In this document: piece by piece, positions 32,101-48,760 of the stretch | How positions within the stretch are numbered: position 1 is the stretch's first letter | Layout: the number at the start of each line of letters is the position of its first letter | NCBI RefSeq assembly: GCF_910589235.1 | Contig: NC_060959.1 | Coordinates: 779,501 to 843,500 of the forward strand | Length of the DNA stretch: 64,000 nt | Reading direction: 5' to 3' | Source: Vespa crabro | Taxonomy: Eukaryota > Arthropoda > Insecta > Hymenoptera > Vespidae | Translations under genes and position numbers: made by a program | Notes under the pieces: generated by a model | Told to the model about the DNA's origin: nothing | What the model saw: only the letters and a program-made list of their open reading frames with translations | The model's database searches: none

Positions 32101-35100
32101 TAATAACAATAACAACAATAACAATAATAACAACAATAACAATAACAACAATAACAACAATAACAACAACAATAACAACAATAACAACAATAACAATAAT
32201 TACAACAATAACCATAAATACAATAACAACAATAATAACAACAATAACAATAATAACAACAATAAAAACAATAACAATAATTAGAATATAACATTAATAA
32301 CAATAATAATAATAATAACAAATTTAACAATAATAAAAACAATAACAACAATAACAATAATAACAATAATAACAAAAATAACAATAATAACAACAATAAC
32401 AACAATAACAACAATAAAAATAATAACAATATAACATTAATAACAATAGTAATAATAATAGCAATAATAACAATAATAACAACAATAACAACAATAACAA
32501 TAATAACTTCAATAACTATATTAAAAATAATAACAACAATAACAACAATAACAACAGTAACGTTAATAACATTAATAACACTAATAACAATAATAACAAT
32601 AATAACAATAATAGCAATAAGAACAATAATAACAATAATAACAATAATAACAATAATAACAATAACAACAATAATAAGAATAATAACAACAATAACAATA
32701 ACAACAATAATAACAATAATAACTATAATAACAATAATAACAATAATAGCAATAACAATAACAATAATAAAAATAATAACAATAATAACAATAATATCAA
32801 TAATAACAATAATAACAATAACAATAATAACAATAACAATAACAATAATAACAATAATAACAATAATAACAACAATAACAAGAATAACAATAATAACAAC
32901 AATAACAATAATAACTTCAATAACTATATTAAAAATAATAACAACAATAACAACAATAACAACAGTAACGTTAATAACATTAATAACACTAATAACAATA
33001 ATAACAATAATAACAATAATAGCAATAAGAACAATAATAACAATAATAAAAATAATAACAATAATAACAATAACAATAACAATAATAACAATAATAACAA
33101 TAATAACAATAATAACAATAATAACAATAACAATAACAATAATAACAACAATAACAATAATAATAATAACAATAATAACAATAACAACAATAATAAGAAT
33201 AATAACCACAATAACAGTAACAACAATAACAATAATAATAAGAATAATAACAACAATAAAAATAAAATAATAACAACAATAACAATAATAACAACAAAAA
33301 CAACAATAACAATAATAAAAACAATAACAACAATAACAACAATAACAACAATAACAACAATAACAACAATAACAACAATAACAATAATAACAATAATAAC
33401 AAAGATAACAACAATAATAACAATAACAATAATAACAACATTAACAACAATGACAACAATAACAACAATAACAATAATAACAATAACAACAATAATAACA
33501 ATAACAACAATAATAACAATAATAACAACAATAACAATAATAACAATAACAATAATAATAAGAATAATAACAACAATAAAAATAAAATAATAACAACAAT
33601 AACAACAATAACATTAACAACATCAATAACAACAATAACAATAATAACAACAATAACAACAATAACAATAATAAAAACAATAACAACAATAACAACAATA
33701 ACAACAATAACAACAATAACAACAATAACAATAATAACAATAATAACAAAGATAACAACAATAACTTCATTAACAACAACAATAACAACAATAACAACAA
33801 TGACAATAATAACCACATTAACAATAATTACAATTTAACATTAATAATAATAACAATAATAATAACAATAATAACAATAATAACAACAATAACAACAATA
33901 ACAATAATAACAACAATAACTATAATAAAAATAATAACAACAATAACAACAATAACAACAATTACGATAATAACATTAATAACACTAATAACAATAATAA
34001 CATAATAACAATAATAGCAATAAGTACAATAATAACAATAATAACAATAATAACAATAATAACAATAACAATAAAAATAATAACAATAATAACAATAATA
34101 ACAATAACAACAATAACAATAATAACAACAATAACAATAACAACAATAACAACAACAATAACAACAATAACAACAATAACAATAATTACCACAATAACCA
34201 TAAATACAATAACAACAATAATAACAACAATAACAATAATAACAACAATAACAACAATAAAAATAATAACAATATAACATTAATAATAATAATAATAACA
34301 AATATAACAATAATAAAAACAATAACAACAATAACAATAATAAAAACAATAACAAAAATAACAATAATAACAACAATAACAACAATAACAACAATAACAA
34401 CAATAAAAATAATAACAATATAACATTAATAACAATAGTAATAATAATAACAATAATAACAATAATAACAACAATAACAACAATAACAATAATAATATCA
34501 ATAACTATATTAAAAATAATAACAACAATAACAACAATAACAACAGTAACGTTAATAACATTAATAACACTAATAACAATAATAACAATAATAACAATAA
34601 TAGCAATAAGAACAATAATAACAATAATAACAATAATAACAATAATAACAATAACAATAATAACAACAATAACAATAACAACAATAATAACAATAATAAC
34701 AATAATAACAATAATAACAATAACAATAACAATAATAACAACAATAACAATAATAATAATAACAATAATAACAATAATAACAATAATAACAATAATAACA
34801 ATAACAACAATAATAAGAATAATAACAACAATAACAATAACAACAATAATAACAATAATAACTATAATAACAATAATAACAATAATAGCAATAACAATAA
34901 CAATAATAAAAATAATAACAATAATAACAATAATATCAATAATAACAATAATAACAATAACAATAATAACAATAACAATAACAATAATAACAATAATAAC
35001 AATAATAACAACAATAACAAGAATAACAATAATAACAACAATAACAATAATAACTTCAATAACTATATTAAAAATAATAACAACAATAACAACAATAACA

Positions 35101-35493
35101 ACAGTAACGTTAATAACATTAATAACACTAATAACAATAATAACAATAATAACAATAATAGCAATAAGAACAATAATAACAATAATAAAAATAATAACAA
35201 TAATAACAATAACAATAACAATAATAACAATAATAACAATAATAACAATAATAACAATAATAACAATAATAACAATAATAACAATAATAACAATAACAAT
35301 AACAATAATAACAACAATAACAATAATAATAATAACAATAATAACAATAATAACAATAATAACAATAATAACAACAATAATAATACTAACAATAGCAATA
35401 ACAATAATAACAATAATAACAATAATAACAATAAAAACAATAATAACAATAATAACATTAATTACAAATAATAACAACAATAACAATAATAAC

Positions 35494-35526
<33 letters not shown>

Positions 35527-38155
35527 TTTAATAACAACAACACCAATAACAACAAAAATAATAATAACAATAATAATAAAAACATTAATAACAATTAGGA
35601 TAATAATAATAACAATAACAAAAATAACAATAATAACAACAATAACAACAATAACAACAATAACAACAATAAAATAATAACAATATAACATTAATAACAA
35701 TAGTAATAATAATAACAATAATAACAATAATAACAACAATAACAACAATAACAATAATAACTTCAATAACTATATTAAAAATAATAACAACAATAACAAC
35801 AATAACAACAGTAACGTTAATAACATTAATAACACTAATAACGATAATAACATTAATAACACTAATAACAATAATAACAATAATAGCAATAAGAACAATA
35901 ATAACAATAATAACAATAATAACAATAATAGCAATAACAATAACAATAATAACAATAATAACAATAATAACAATAATAACAATAATATCAATAATAACAA
36001 TAATAACAATAACAATAATAATAAGAATAATAACAACAATAACAATAACAACAATAATAACAATAATAACAATAATAACAATAATAACAATAACAATAAC
36101 AATAATAACAACATTAACAATAATAATAATAACAATAATAACAATAAAAACAATAATAACAATAATAACAACAATAATAATAATAACCATAGCAATAACA
36201 ATAACAATAACAATAATAACAATAATAACAATATAACATTAATAACAATAATAATAATAATTGCAATAATAACAATAATAACAATAATAACAACAATAAC
36301 AACAATAACAATAATAACTACAATAACTATAATAAAAATAATAACAACAATAACAACAATAACAACAATACCGATAATAACATTAATAACACTAATAACA
36401 ATAATAACAATTATAGCAATAAGAACAATAATAACAATAATAACAATAATAACAATAATAACAATAATAACAATAACAATAACAATAATAACAATAACAA
36501 TAACAACAATAATAACAATAATAACAACAATAACAATAATAACAATAACAATAATAATAAGAATAATAACAACAATAAAAATAAAATAATAACAACAATA
36601 ACAACAATAACATTAACAACATCAATAACAACAATAACAATAATAACAATAATAACAATAATAACAATAATAGCAATAAGAACAATAATAACAATAATAA
36701 CAATAATAACAATAATAACAATAACAACAATAATAAGAATAATAACAACAATAACAATAACAACAATAATAACAATAATAACAACAATAACAACAATAAC
36801 AATAATATCAACAATAACAATAATAACAAAGATAACAACAATAACAACAATAACAACAACAATAACAACAATAACAACAATAACAACAATAAGAACAATA
36901 ACAATAATAACCACATTAACAATAACAACAATAATAACAATAATAACAACAATAACAACAATAACAATAATAAAAACAATAACAACAATAACAACAATAA
37001 CAACAATAACAATAATAACAATAATAACAATAACAAGAATAATAAGAATAATAACAACAATAACAATAACAACAATAATAACAATAATAACAATAATAAC
37101 AATAACAATATCCATAATAACAACAATAACAAAAACAATAATAATAATAATAACAATAACAACAATAATAATAATAACAATAACAATAACAATAACAACA
37201 ATAGCAATAATAACAACAATAACAATAACAATAAATATAATGACAATAATAACAATAATAACAATAATATCAACAATAACAGCAATAACAATAATAACAA
37301 TAATAATAACAACAATAACAATAACAATAATAACAACAATAACAATAACAACAATAATAACAATAATAACTACAATAACAACAATAACAATATTAACAAC
37401 AACAACAACAATAACGATAATAACATTAATAACACTAATAACAATAATAACAATAATAGCAATAAGAACAATAATAACAATAATAACAATAATAACAATA
37501 ATAGCAATAACAATAACAATAATAACAATAATAACAATAATAACAATAATAACAATAATATCAATAATAACAATAATAACAATAACAATAATAATAAGAA
37601 TAATAACAACAATAACAATAACAACAATAATAACAATAATAACAATAATAACAATAATAACAATAACAATAACAATAATAACAACATTAACAATAATAAT
37701 AATAACAATAATAACAATAAAAACAATAATAACAATAATAACAACAATAATATAATAACCATAGCAATAACAATAACAATAACAATAATAACAACAATAA
37801 CAATAATAATAATAACAATAATAACAATAACAACAATAATAAGAATAATAACCACAATAACAGTAACAACAATAACAATAATAATAAGAATAATAACAAC
37901 AATAAAAATAAAATAATAACAACAATAACAACAATAACATTAACAACATCAATAACAACAATAACAATAATAACAACAATAACAACAATAACAATAATAA
38001 AAATAATAACAACAATAACAACAATAACAACAATAACAACAATAACTACAATAACAATAATAACAATAATAACAAAGATAACAACAATAACAACAATAAC
38101 AACAACAATAACAACAATAACAACAATAACAATAATAACCACATTAACAATAATT
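29130..38155. repeat. Higher-order unit U3 (type I, 9026 bp)
   Basis: Modules are A 29130-29481, B1 29482-31485, A' 31486-31834, B2 31835-33829 and L 33830-38155 (4326 bp). Everything outside the middle of L has the lengths of U1, and the whole unit is exactly 503 bp shorter. The direct-repeat marks ACCATAGCAAT at 36186 and 37758 keep the 1572-bp spacing. Confidence 0.9.
34810..35330. repeat. B-type segment replacing the middle of L in U3
   Basis: Around 34900-35060 and at about 35180 the sequence carries B-module marks, including AATAATAAAAATAATAAC after TAGCAATAAG, where other L copies have AATAATAACTATAATAAC. The doubled gamma and the ATATGAATAATAAC mark found in other L modules (about 4391, 14175, 25699, 46893, 54860) are absent. 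On both sides the sequence returns to L type, including AATACTAACAATAGC near 35390. Boundaries are approximate because flanking triplets are shared. Confidence 0.75.
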
Positions 38156-38163
38156 ACAATTTA

Positions 38164-38203
<40 letters not shown>

Positions 38204-41200
38204 TAATAACAACAATAACAACAATAACAATAATAATAAGAATAATAACAACAATAAAAATAAAATAATAACAACAATAACAACAATAACATTAACAACA
38301 TCAATAACAACAATAACAATAATAACAACAATAACAACAATAACAATAATAAAAACAATAACAACAATAACAACAATAACAACAATAACAACAATAACAA
38401 CAATAACAATAATAACAATAATAACAAAGATAACAACAATAACAACAATAACAACAACAATAACAACAATAACAACAATAACAATAATAACCACATTAAC
38501 AATAATTACAATTTAACATTAATAATAATAATAATAATAATAACAATAATAACAATAATAACAACAATAACAACAATAACAATAATAACAACAATAACTA
38601 TAATAATAATAATAACAACAATAACAACAATAACAACAATTACGATAATAACATTAATAACACTAATAACAATAATAACATAATAACAATAATAGCAATA
38701 AGAACAATAATAACAATAGTAACAATAATAACAATAATAACAATAACAATAACAATAATAACAATAATAACAATAATAACAATAACAACAATAACAATAA
38801 TAACAACAATAACAATAACAACAATAACAACAATAACAACAACAATAACAACAATAACAACAATAACAATAATTACAACAATAACCATAAATACAATAAC
38901 AACAATAATAACAACAATAACAATAATAACAACAATAAAAACAATAACAATAATTAGAATATAACATTAATAACAATAATAATAATAATAACAAATATAA
39001 CAATAATAAAAACAATAACAACAATAACAATAATAAAAACAATAACAAAAATAACAATAATAACAACAATAACAACAATAACAACAATAAAAATAATAAC
39101 AATATAACATTAATAACAATAGTAATAATAATAGCAATAATAACAATAATAACAACAATAACAACAATAACAATAATAACTTCAATAACTATATTAAAAA
39201 TAATAACAACAATAACAACAGTAACGTTAATAACATTAATAACACTAATAACAATAATAACAATAATAACAATAATAGCAATAAGAACAATAATAACAAT
39301 AATAACAATAATAACAATAATAACAATAACAACAATAATAAGAATAATAACAACAATAACAATAACAACAATAATAACAATAATAACTATAATAACAATA
39401 ATAACAATAATAGCAATAACAATAACAATAATAAAAATAATAACAATAATAACAATAATATCAATAATAACAATAATAACAATAACAATAATAACAATAA
39501 CAATAACAATAATAACAATAATAACAATAATAACAACAATAACAAGAATAACAATAATAACAACAATAACAATAATAACTTCAATAACTATATTAAAAAT
39601 AATAACAACAATAACAACAATAACAACAGTAACGTTAATAACATTAATAACACTAATAACAATAATAACAATAATAACAATAATAGCAATAAGTACAATA
39701 ATAACAATAATAACAATAATAACATTAATAACAATAACAACAATAACAATAATAACAACAATAACAATAACAACAATAACAACAATAACAACAACAATAA
39801 CAACAATAACAACAATAACAATAATTACAACAATAACCATAAATACAATAACAACAATAATAACAACAATAACAATAATAACAACAATAACAACAATAAC
39901 AATAATAACAATATAACATTAGTAACAATAATAATAATAATAACAAATATAACAATAATAAAAACAATAACAACAATAACAATAATAATAACAATAACAA
40001 AAATAACAATAATAACAACAATAACAACAATAACAACAATAACAACAATAAAATAATAACAATATAACATTAATAACAATAGTAATAATAATAACAATAA
40101 TAACAATAATAACAACAATAACAACAATAACAATAATAACTTCAATAACTATATTAAAAATAATAACTACAATAACAACAATAACAACAGTAACGTTAAT
40201 AACATTAATAACACTAATAACAATAATAACAATAATAACAATAATAGCAATAAGAACAATAATAACAATAATAACAATAATAACAATAATAACAATAACA
40301 ATAATAACAACAATAACAATAATAATAATAACATTAATAACAATAATAACAATAATAACAATAACAATAACAATAATAACAACAATAACAATAATAATAA
40401 TAACATTAATAACAATAATAACAATAATAACAATAATAACAACAATAATAATAATAACAATAGCAGTAACAATAATAACAATAATAACAATAATAACAAT
40501 AATAACAATAATAACAATAATAACATTAATAACAAATAATAACAACAATAACAATAATAACAACAATAATAATAATAATTATAATAATAATATTAATAAC
40601 AACAACACCAATAACAACAAAAATAATAATAACAATAATAATAAAAACATTAATAACAATTAGGATAATAATAATAATAATAATTATGATAATAATAATA
40701 ATAACAATAATAACAATAATAACAACAATAACAATAATAATAATAATAACAATAATAACAACAATAATAATAATAACAATAACAATAACAATAATAACAA
40801 TAATAACAATATAACATTAATAACAATAATAATAATAATAACAATAATAACAATAATAACAACAATAACAATAACAATAATAACAACATTAACAATAACA
40901 ACAATAACAACAATAACAATAATAACAATAATAACAATAATAACAACAATAACAATAACAACAAAAATAACAACAATAACAACAATAACAAAAATAACAA
41001 TAATAACATTAATAACAATAATAACTATAATAACAATAATAACAATAACAATAACAATAATAACAATAATAACAATAATAACAACAATAACAAGAATAAC
41101 AATAATAACAACAATAACAATAATAACTTCAATAACTATATTAAAAATAATAACAACAATAACAACAATAACAATAATAACTTCAATAACTATATAAAAA

Positions 41201-42780
41201 ATAATAACAACAATAACAACAATAACAACAGTAACGTTAATAACATTAATAACACTAATAACAATAATAACAATAATAACAATAATAGCAATAAGAACAA
41301 TAATAACAATAATAACAATAATAACAATAATAACAATAACAACAATAATAAGAATAATAACAACAATAACAATAACAACAATAATAACAATAATAACAAC
41401 AATAACAACAATAACAATAATATCAACAATAACAATAATAACAAAGATAACAACAATAACAACAATAACAACAACAATAACAACAATAACAACAATAACA
41501 ACAATAAGAACAATAACAATAATAACCACATTAACAATAACAACAATAATAACAATAATAACAACAATAACAACAATAACAATAATAAAAACAATAACAA
41601 CAATAACAACAATAACAACAATAACAATAATAACAATAATAACAATAACAAGAATAATAAGAATAATAACAACAATAACAATAACAACAATAATAACAAT
41701 AATAACAATAATAACAATAACAATATCCATAATAACAACAATAACAAAAACAATAATAATAATAATAACAATAACAACAATAATAATAATAACAATAACA
41801 ATAACAATAACAACAATAGCAATAATAACAACAATAACAATAACAATAAATATAATGACAATAATAACAATAATAACAATAATATCAACAATAACAGCAA
41901 TAACAATAATAACAATAATAATAACAACAATAACAATAACAATAATAACAACAATAACAATAACAACAATAATAACAATAATAACTACAATAACAACAAT
42001 AACAATATTAACAACAATAACAACAATAACGATAATAACATTAATAACACTAATAACAATAATAACAATAATAGCAATAAGAACAATAATAACAATAATA
42101 ACAATAATAACAATAATAGCAATAACAATAACAATAATAACAATAATAACAATAATAACAATAATAACAATAATATCAATAATAACAATAATAACAATAA
42201 CAATAATAATAAGAATAATAACAACAATAACAATAACAACAATAATAACAATAATAACAATAATAACAATAATAACAATAACAATAACAATAATAACAAC
42301 ATTAACAATAATAATAATAACAATAATAACAATAAAAACAATAATAACAATAATAACAACAATAATAATAATAACCATAGCAATAACAATAACAATAACA
42401 ATAATAACAACAATAACAATAATAATAATAACAATAATAACAATAACAACAATAATAAGAATAATAACCACAATAACAGTAACAACAATAACAATAATAA
42501 TAAGAATAATAACAACAATAAAAATAAAATAATAACAACAATAACAACAATAACATTAACAACATCAATAACAACAATAACAATAATAACAACAATAACA
42601 ACAATAACAATAATAAAAATAATAACAACAATAACAACAATAACAACAATAACAACAATAACAACAATAACAACAATAACAATAATAACAATAATAACAA
42701 AGATAACAACAATAACAACAATAACAACAACAATAACAACAATAACAACAATAACAATAATAACCACATTAACAATAATT
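38156..42780. repeat. Higher-order unit U4 (strongly rearranged, 4625 bp)
   Basis: Module A (38156-38507) is normal in length, with an AAT-rich change after alpha. It is followed by one chimeric 4273-bp block instead of B1-A'-B2-L. The right end is type II: from TAGGATAAT (40661) to the next alpha is 2120 bp, against 2126 in both intact type II L modules, and the gamma-to-TAGGA distance is 520 against 523. Confidence 0.8.
38508..42780. repeat. Chimeric module: B start, L start fragment, then type II L end
   Basis: From 38508 to about 39690 the sequence follows B, with one 9-bp loss near 39200. At the TAGCAATAAG mark it changes to AAGTACAAT (39691), a mark of the start of L, and then has L-like ATACAATAAC...ACAATATAACATTA to about 39960. 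Between about 39980 and 40060 it changes again to the part of L just before the 5428-type gamma (here at 40141). A', B2, the rest of B and the middle of L are missing. An alternative is an ancestral variant rather than two separate junctions. Confidence 0.7.
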
Positions 42781-45136
42781 ACAATTTAACATTAATAATA
42801 ATAATAATAATAATAACAATAATAACAATAATAACAACAATAACAACAATAACAATAATAATAAGAATAATAACAACAATAAAAATAAAATAATAACAAC
42901 AATAACAACAATAACATTAACAACATCAATAACAACAATAACAATAATAACAACAATAACAACAATAACAATAATAAAAACAATAACAACAATAACAACA
43001 ATAACAACAATAACAACAATAACAACAATAACAATAATAACAATAATAACAAAGATAACAACAATAACAACAATAACAACAACAATAACAACAATAACAA
43101 CAATAACAATAATAACCACATTAACAATAATTACAATTTAACATTAATAATAATAATAATAATAATAACAATAATAACAATAATAACAACAATAACAACA
43201 ATAACAATAATAACAACAATAACTATAATAATAATAATAACAACAATAACAACAATAACAACAATTACGATAATAACATTAATAACACTAATAACAATAA
43301 TAACATAATAACAATAATAGCAATAAGAACAATAATAACAATAGTAACAATAATAACAATAATAACAATAACAATAACAATAATAACAATAATAACAATA
43401 ATAACAATAACAACAATAACAATAATAACAACAATAACAATAACAACAATAACAACAATAACAACAACAATAACAACAATAACAACAATAACAATAATTA
43501 CAACAATAACCATAAATACAATAACAACAATAATAACAACAATAACAATAATAACAACAATAAAAACAATAACAATAATTAGAATATAACATTAATAACA
43601 ATAATAATAATAATAACAAATATAACAATAATAAAAACAATAACAACAATAACAATAATAAAAACAATAACAAAAATAACAATAATAACAACAATAACAA
43701 CAATAAGAACAATAAAAATAATAACAATATAACATTAATAACAATAGTAATAATAATAGCAATAATAACAATAATAACAACAATAACAACAATAACAATA
43801 ATAACTTCAATAACTATATTAAAAATAATAACAACAATAACAACAATAACAACAGTAACGTTAATAACATTAATAACACTAATAACAATAATAACAATAA
43901 TAACAATAATAGCAATAAGAACAATAATAACAATAATAACAATAATAACAATAATAACAATAACAACAATAATAAGAATAATAACAACAATAACAATAAC
44001 AACAATAATAACAATAATAACTATAATAACAATAATAACAATAATAGCAATAACAATAACAATAATAAAAATAATAACAATAATAACAATAATATCAATA
44101 ATAACAATAATAACAATAACAATAATAACAATAACAATAACAATAATAACAATAATAACAATAATAACAACAATAACAAGAATAACAATAATAACAACAA
44201 TAACAATAATAACTTCAATAACTATATTAAAAATAATAACAACAATAACAACAATAACAACAGTAACGTTAATAACATTAATAACACTAATAACAATAAT
44301 AACAATAATAACAATAATAGCAATAAGAACAATAATAACAATAATAAAAATAATAACAATAATAACAATAACAATAACAATAATAACAATAATAACAATA
44401 ATAACAATAATAACAATAATAACAATAATAACAATGACAATAACAATAATAACAACAATAACAATAATAATAATAACAATAATAACAATAACAACAATAA
44501 TAAGAATAATAACCACAATAACAGTAACAACAATAACAATAATAATAAGAATAATAACAACAATAAAAATAAAATAATAACAACAATAACAATAATAACA
44601 ACAAAAACAACAATAACAATAATAAAAACAATAACAACAATAACAACAATAACAACAATAACAACAATAACAACAATAACAACAATAACAATAATAACAA
44701 TAATAACAAAGATAACAACAATAATAACAATAACAATAATAACAACATTAACAACAATGACAACAATAACAACAATAACAATAATAACAATAACAACAAT
44801 AATAACAATAACAACAATAATAACAATAATAACAACAATAACAATAATAACAATAACAATAATAATAAGAATAATAACAACAATAAAAATAAAATAATAA
44901 CAACAATAACAACAATAACATTAACAACATCAATAACAACAATAACAATAATAACAACAATAACAACAATAACAATAATAAAAATAATAACAACAATAAC
45001 AACAATAACAACAATAACAACAATAACAACAATAACAATAATAACAATAATAACAAAGATAACAACAATAACAACAATAACAACAACAATAACAACAATA
45101 ACAACAATAACAATAATAACCACATTAACAATAATT

Positions 45137-45488
45137 ACAATTTAACATTAATAATAATAATAATAATAATAACAATAATAACAATAATAACAACAATAAC
45201 AACAATAACAATAATAATAAGAATAATAACAACAATAAAAATAAAATAATAACAACAATAACAACAATAACATTAACAACATCAATAACAACAATAACAA
45301 TAATAACAACAATAACAACAATAACAATAATAAAAACAATAACAACAATAACAACAATAACAACAATAACAACAATAACAACAATAACAATAATAACAAT
45401 AATAACAAAGATAACAACAATAACTTCATTAACAACAACAATAACAACAATAACAACAATGACAATAATAACCACATTAACAATAATT
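45137..45488. repeat. Fusion of A' start and B2 tail
   Basis: After the alpha at 45137 the (AAT)n start is that of A or A'. The right end, however, carries TTCATTAAC (about 45424) and ACAATGAC, which otherwise mark the end of B2. The module is 352 bp and is followed directly by L. Recombination between A' and the A-like tail of B2, somewhere between about 45210 and 45424, removes one B2-length and explains the missing module. Confidence 0.85.
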
Positions 45489-47661
45489 ACAATTTAACAT
45501 TAATAATAATAACAATAATAATAACAATAATAACAATAATAACAACAATAACAACAATAACAATAATAACAACAATAACTATAATAAAAATAATAACAAC
45601 AATAACAACAATAACAACAATTACGATAATAACATTAATAACACTAATAACAATAATAACATAATAACAATAATAGCAATAAGTACAATAATAACAATAA
45701 TAACAATAATAACAATAATAACAATAACAATAAAAATAATAACAATAATAACAATAATAACAATAACAACAATAACAATAATAACAACAATAACAATAAC
45801 AACAATAACAACAACAATAACAACAATAACAACAATAACAATAATTACCACAATAACCATAAATACAATAACAACAATAATAACAACAATAACAATAATA
45901 ACAACAATAACAACAATAAAAATAATAACAATATAACATTAATAACAATAATAATAATAATAACAAATATAACAATAATAAAAACAATAACAACAATAAC
46001 AATAATAAAAACAATAACAAAAATAACAATAATAACAACAATAACAACAATAACAACAATAACAACAATAAAAATAATAACAATATAACATTAATAACAA
46101 TAGTAATAATAATAACAATAATAACAATAATAACAACAATAAAAACAATAACAATAATAATATCAATAACTATATTAAAAATAATAACAACAATAACAAC
46201 AATAACAACAGTAACGTTAATAACATTAATAACACTAATAACAATAATAACAATAATAACAATAATAGCAATAAGAACAATAATAACAATAATAACAATA
46301 ATAACAATAATAACAATAACAATAATAACAACAATAACAATAACAACAATAATAACAATAATAACAATAATAACAATAATAACAATAACAATAACAATAA
46401 TAACAACAATAACAATAATAATAATAACAATAATAACAATAATAACAATAATAACAATAATAACAACAATAACAATAATAATAATAATAACAATAATAAC
46501 AACAATAATAATAATAACAATAACAATAACAATAATAACAATAATAACAATATAACATTAATAACAATAATAATAATAATAACAATAATAACAATAATAA
46601 CAATAACAACAATAACGATAATAACAACAATAACAATAACAACAATAACAACAATAACAACAGTAACGTTAATAACATTAATAACAATAATAACAATAAT
46701 AACAATAATAACAATAATAACAATAACAACAATAATAAGAATAATAACAACAATAACAATAACAACAATAATAACAATAATAACTATAATAACAATAATA
46801 ACAAAAATAGCAATAACAATAACAATAATAAAAATAATAACAATAATAACAATAATATCAATAATAACAATAATAACAATAACAATAATAATATGAATAA
46901 TAACAACAATAACAATAACAATAATAACAACATTAACAATAACAACAATAACAACAATAACAATAATAACAATAATAACAATATTAACAACAATAACAAT
47001 AACAACAAAAATAACAACAATAACAACAATAACAAAAATAACAATAATAACATTAATAACAATAATAACTATAATAACAATAATAACAATAACAATAACA
47101 ATAATAACAATAATAACAATAATAACAACAATAACAAGAATAACAATAATAACAACAATAACAATAATAACTTCAATAACTATATTAAAAATAGTAACAA
47201 CAATAACAACAATAACAATAATAACTTCAATAACTATATTAAAAATAATAACAACAATAACAACAATAACAACAGTAACGTTAATAACATTAATAACACT
47301 AATAACAATAATAACAATAATAACAATAATAGCAATAAGAACAATAATAACAATAATAACTATAATAACAATAATAACAATAACAACAATAATAAGAATA
47401 ATAACAACAATAACAATAACAACAATAATAACAATAATAACAATAATAACAATAATAACAATAACAATAACAATAATAACAACAATAACAATAATAATAA
47501 TAACAATAATAACAATAATAACAATAATAACAATAATAACAACAATAATAATACTAACAATAGCAATAACAATAATAACAATAATAACAATAATAACAAT
47601 AAAAACAATAATAACAATAATAACATTAATTACAAATAATAACAACAATAACAATAATAAC

Positions 47662-47694
<33 letters not shown>

Positions 47695-48760
47695 TTTAAT
47701 AACAACAACACCAATAACAACAAAAATAATAATAACAATAATAATAAAAACATTAATAACAATTAGGATAATAATAATAACAATAACAAAAATAACAATA
47801 ATAACAACAATAACAACAATAACAACAATAACAACAATAAAATAATAACAATATAACATTAATAACAATAGTAATAATAATAACAATAATAACAATAATA
47901 ACAACAATAACAACAATAACAATAATAACTTCAATAACTATATTAAAAATAATAACAACAATAACAACAATAACAACAGTAACGTTAATAACATTAATAA
48001 CACTAATAACGATAATAACATTAATAACACTAATAACAATAATAACAATAATAGCAATAAGAACAATAATAACAATAATAACAATAATAACAATAATAGC
48101 AATAACAATAACAATAATAACAATAATAACAATAATAACAATAATAACAATAATATCAATAATAACAATAATAACAATAACAATAATAATAAGAATAATA
48201 ACAACAATAACAATAACAACAATAATAACAATAATAACAATAATAACAATAATAACAATAACAATAACAATAATAACAACATTAACAATAATAATAATAA
48301 CAATAATAACAATAAAAACAATAATAACAATAATAACAACAATAATAATAATAACCATAGCAATAACAATAACAATAACAATAATAACAACAATAACAAT
48401 AATAATAATAACAATAATAACAATAACAACAATAATAAGAATAATAACCACAATAACAGTAACAACAATAACAATAATAATAAGAATAATAACAACAATA
48501 AAAATAAAATAATAACAACAATAACAACAATAACATTAACAACATCAATAACAACAATAACAATAATAACAACAATAACAACAATAACAATAATAAAAAT
48601 AATAACAACAATAACAACAATAACAACAATAACAACAATAACAACAATAACAACAATAACAATAATAACAATAATAACAAAGATAACAACAATAACAACA
48701 ATAACAACAACAATAACAACAATAACAACAATAACAATAATAACCACATTAACAATAATT
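45489..48760. repeat. Short L (3272 bp) lacking one direct-repeat interval
   Basis: It contains one ACGATAATAAC mark (48009) and one ACCATAGCAAT mark (48354), 345 bp apart as in the left direct-repeat copy of U1. After ACCATAG it continues with right-copy sequence (AATAACAACAATAAC). The length is fully accounted for as 4829 - 1572 + 9 + 6. The 9 bp are three extra triplets in the A-like tail, and the 6 bp are the type II difference before the first gamma. Confidence 0.85.

Larger units (their letters stand above)
42781..48760. repeat. Higher-order unit U5 (mosaic, 5980 bp)
   Basis: Modules are A 42781-43132, B1 43133-45136 (2004), a fused A'/B2 tail 45137-45488 (352) and a short L 45489-48760 (3272). 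The start of L has the type II spacing to the first gamma (6 bp longer than type I), but its right half has the type I CACTAATAACGATAATAAC junction (48009). The unit is therefore a mosaic of the two subfamilies. Confidence 0.85.

Noticed and set aside
41190..41205. TATA-box-like sequence TATATAAAAA (also about 52551) and the near-TATA in every gamma
   Set aside because: A one-base variant of a satellite motif in very A-rich DNA with no gene downstream. It has no information value as a promoter.
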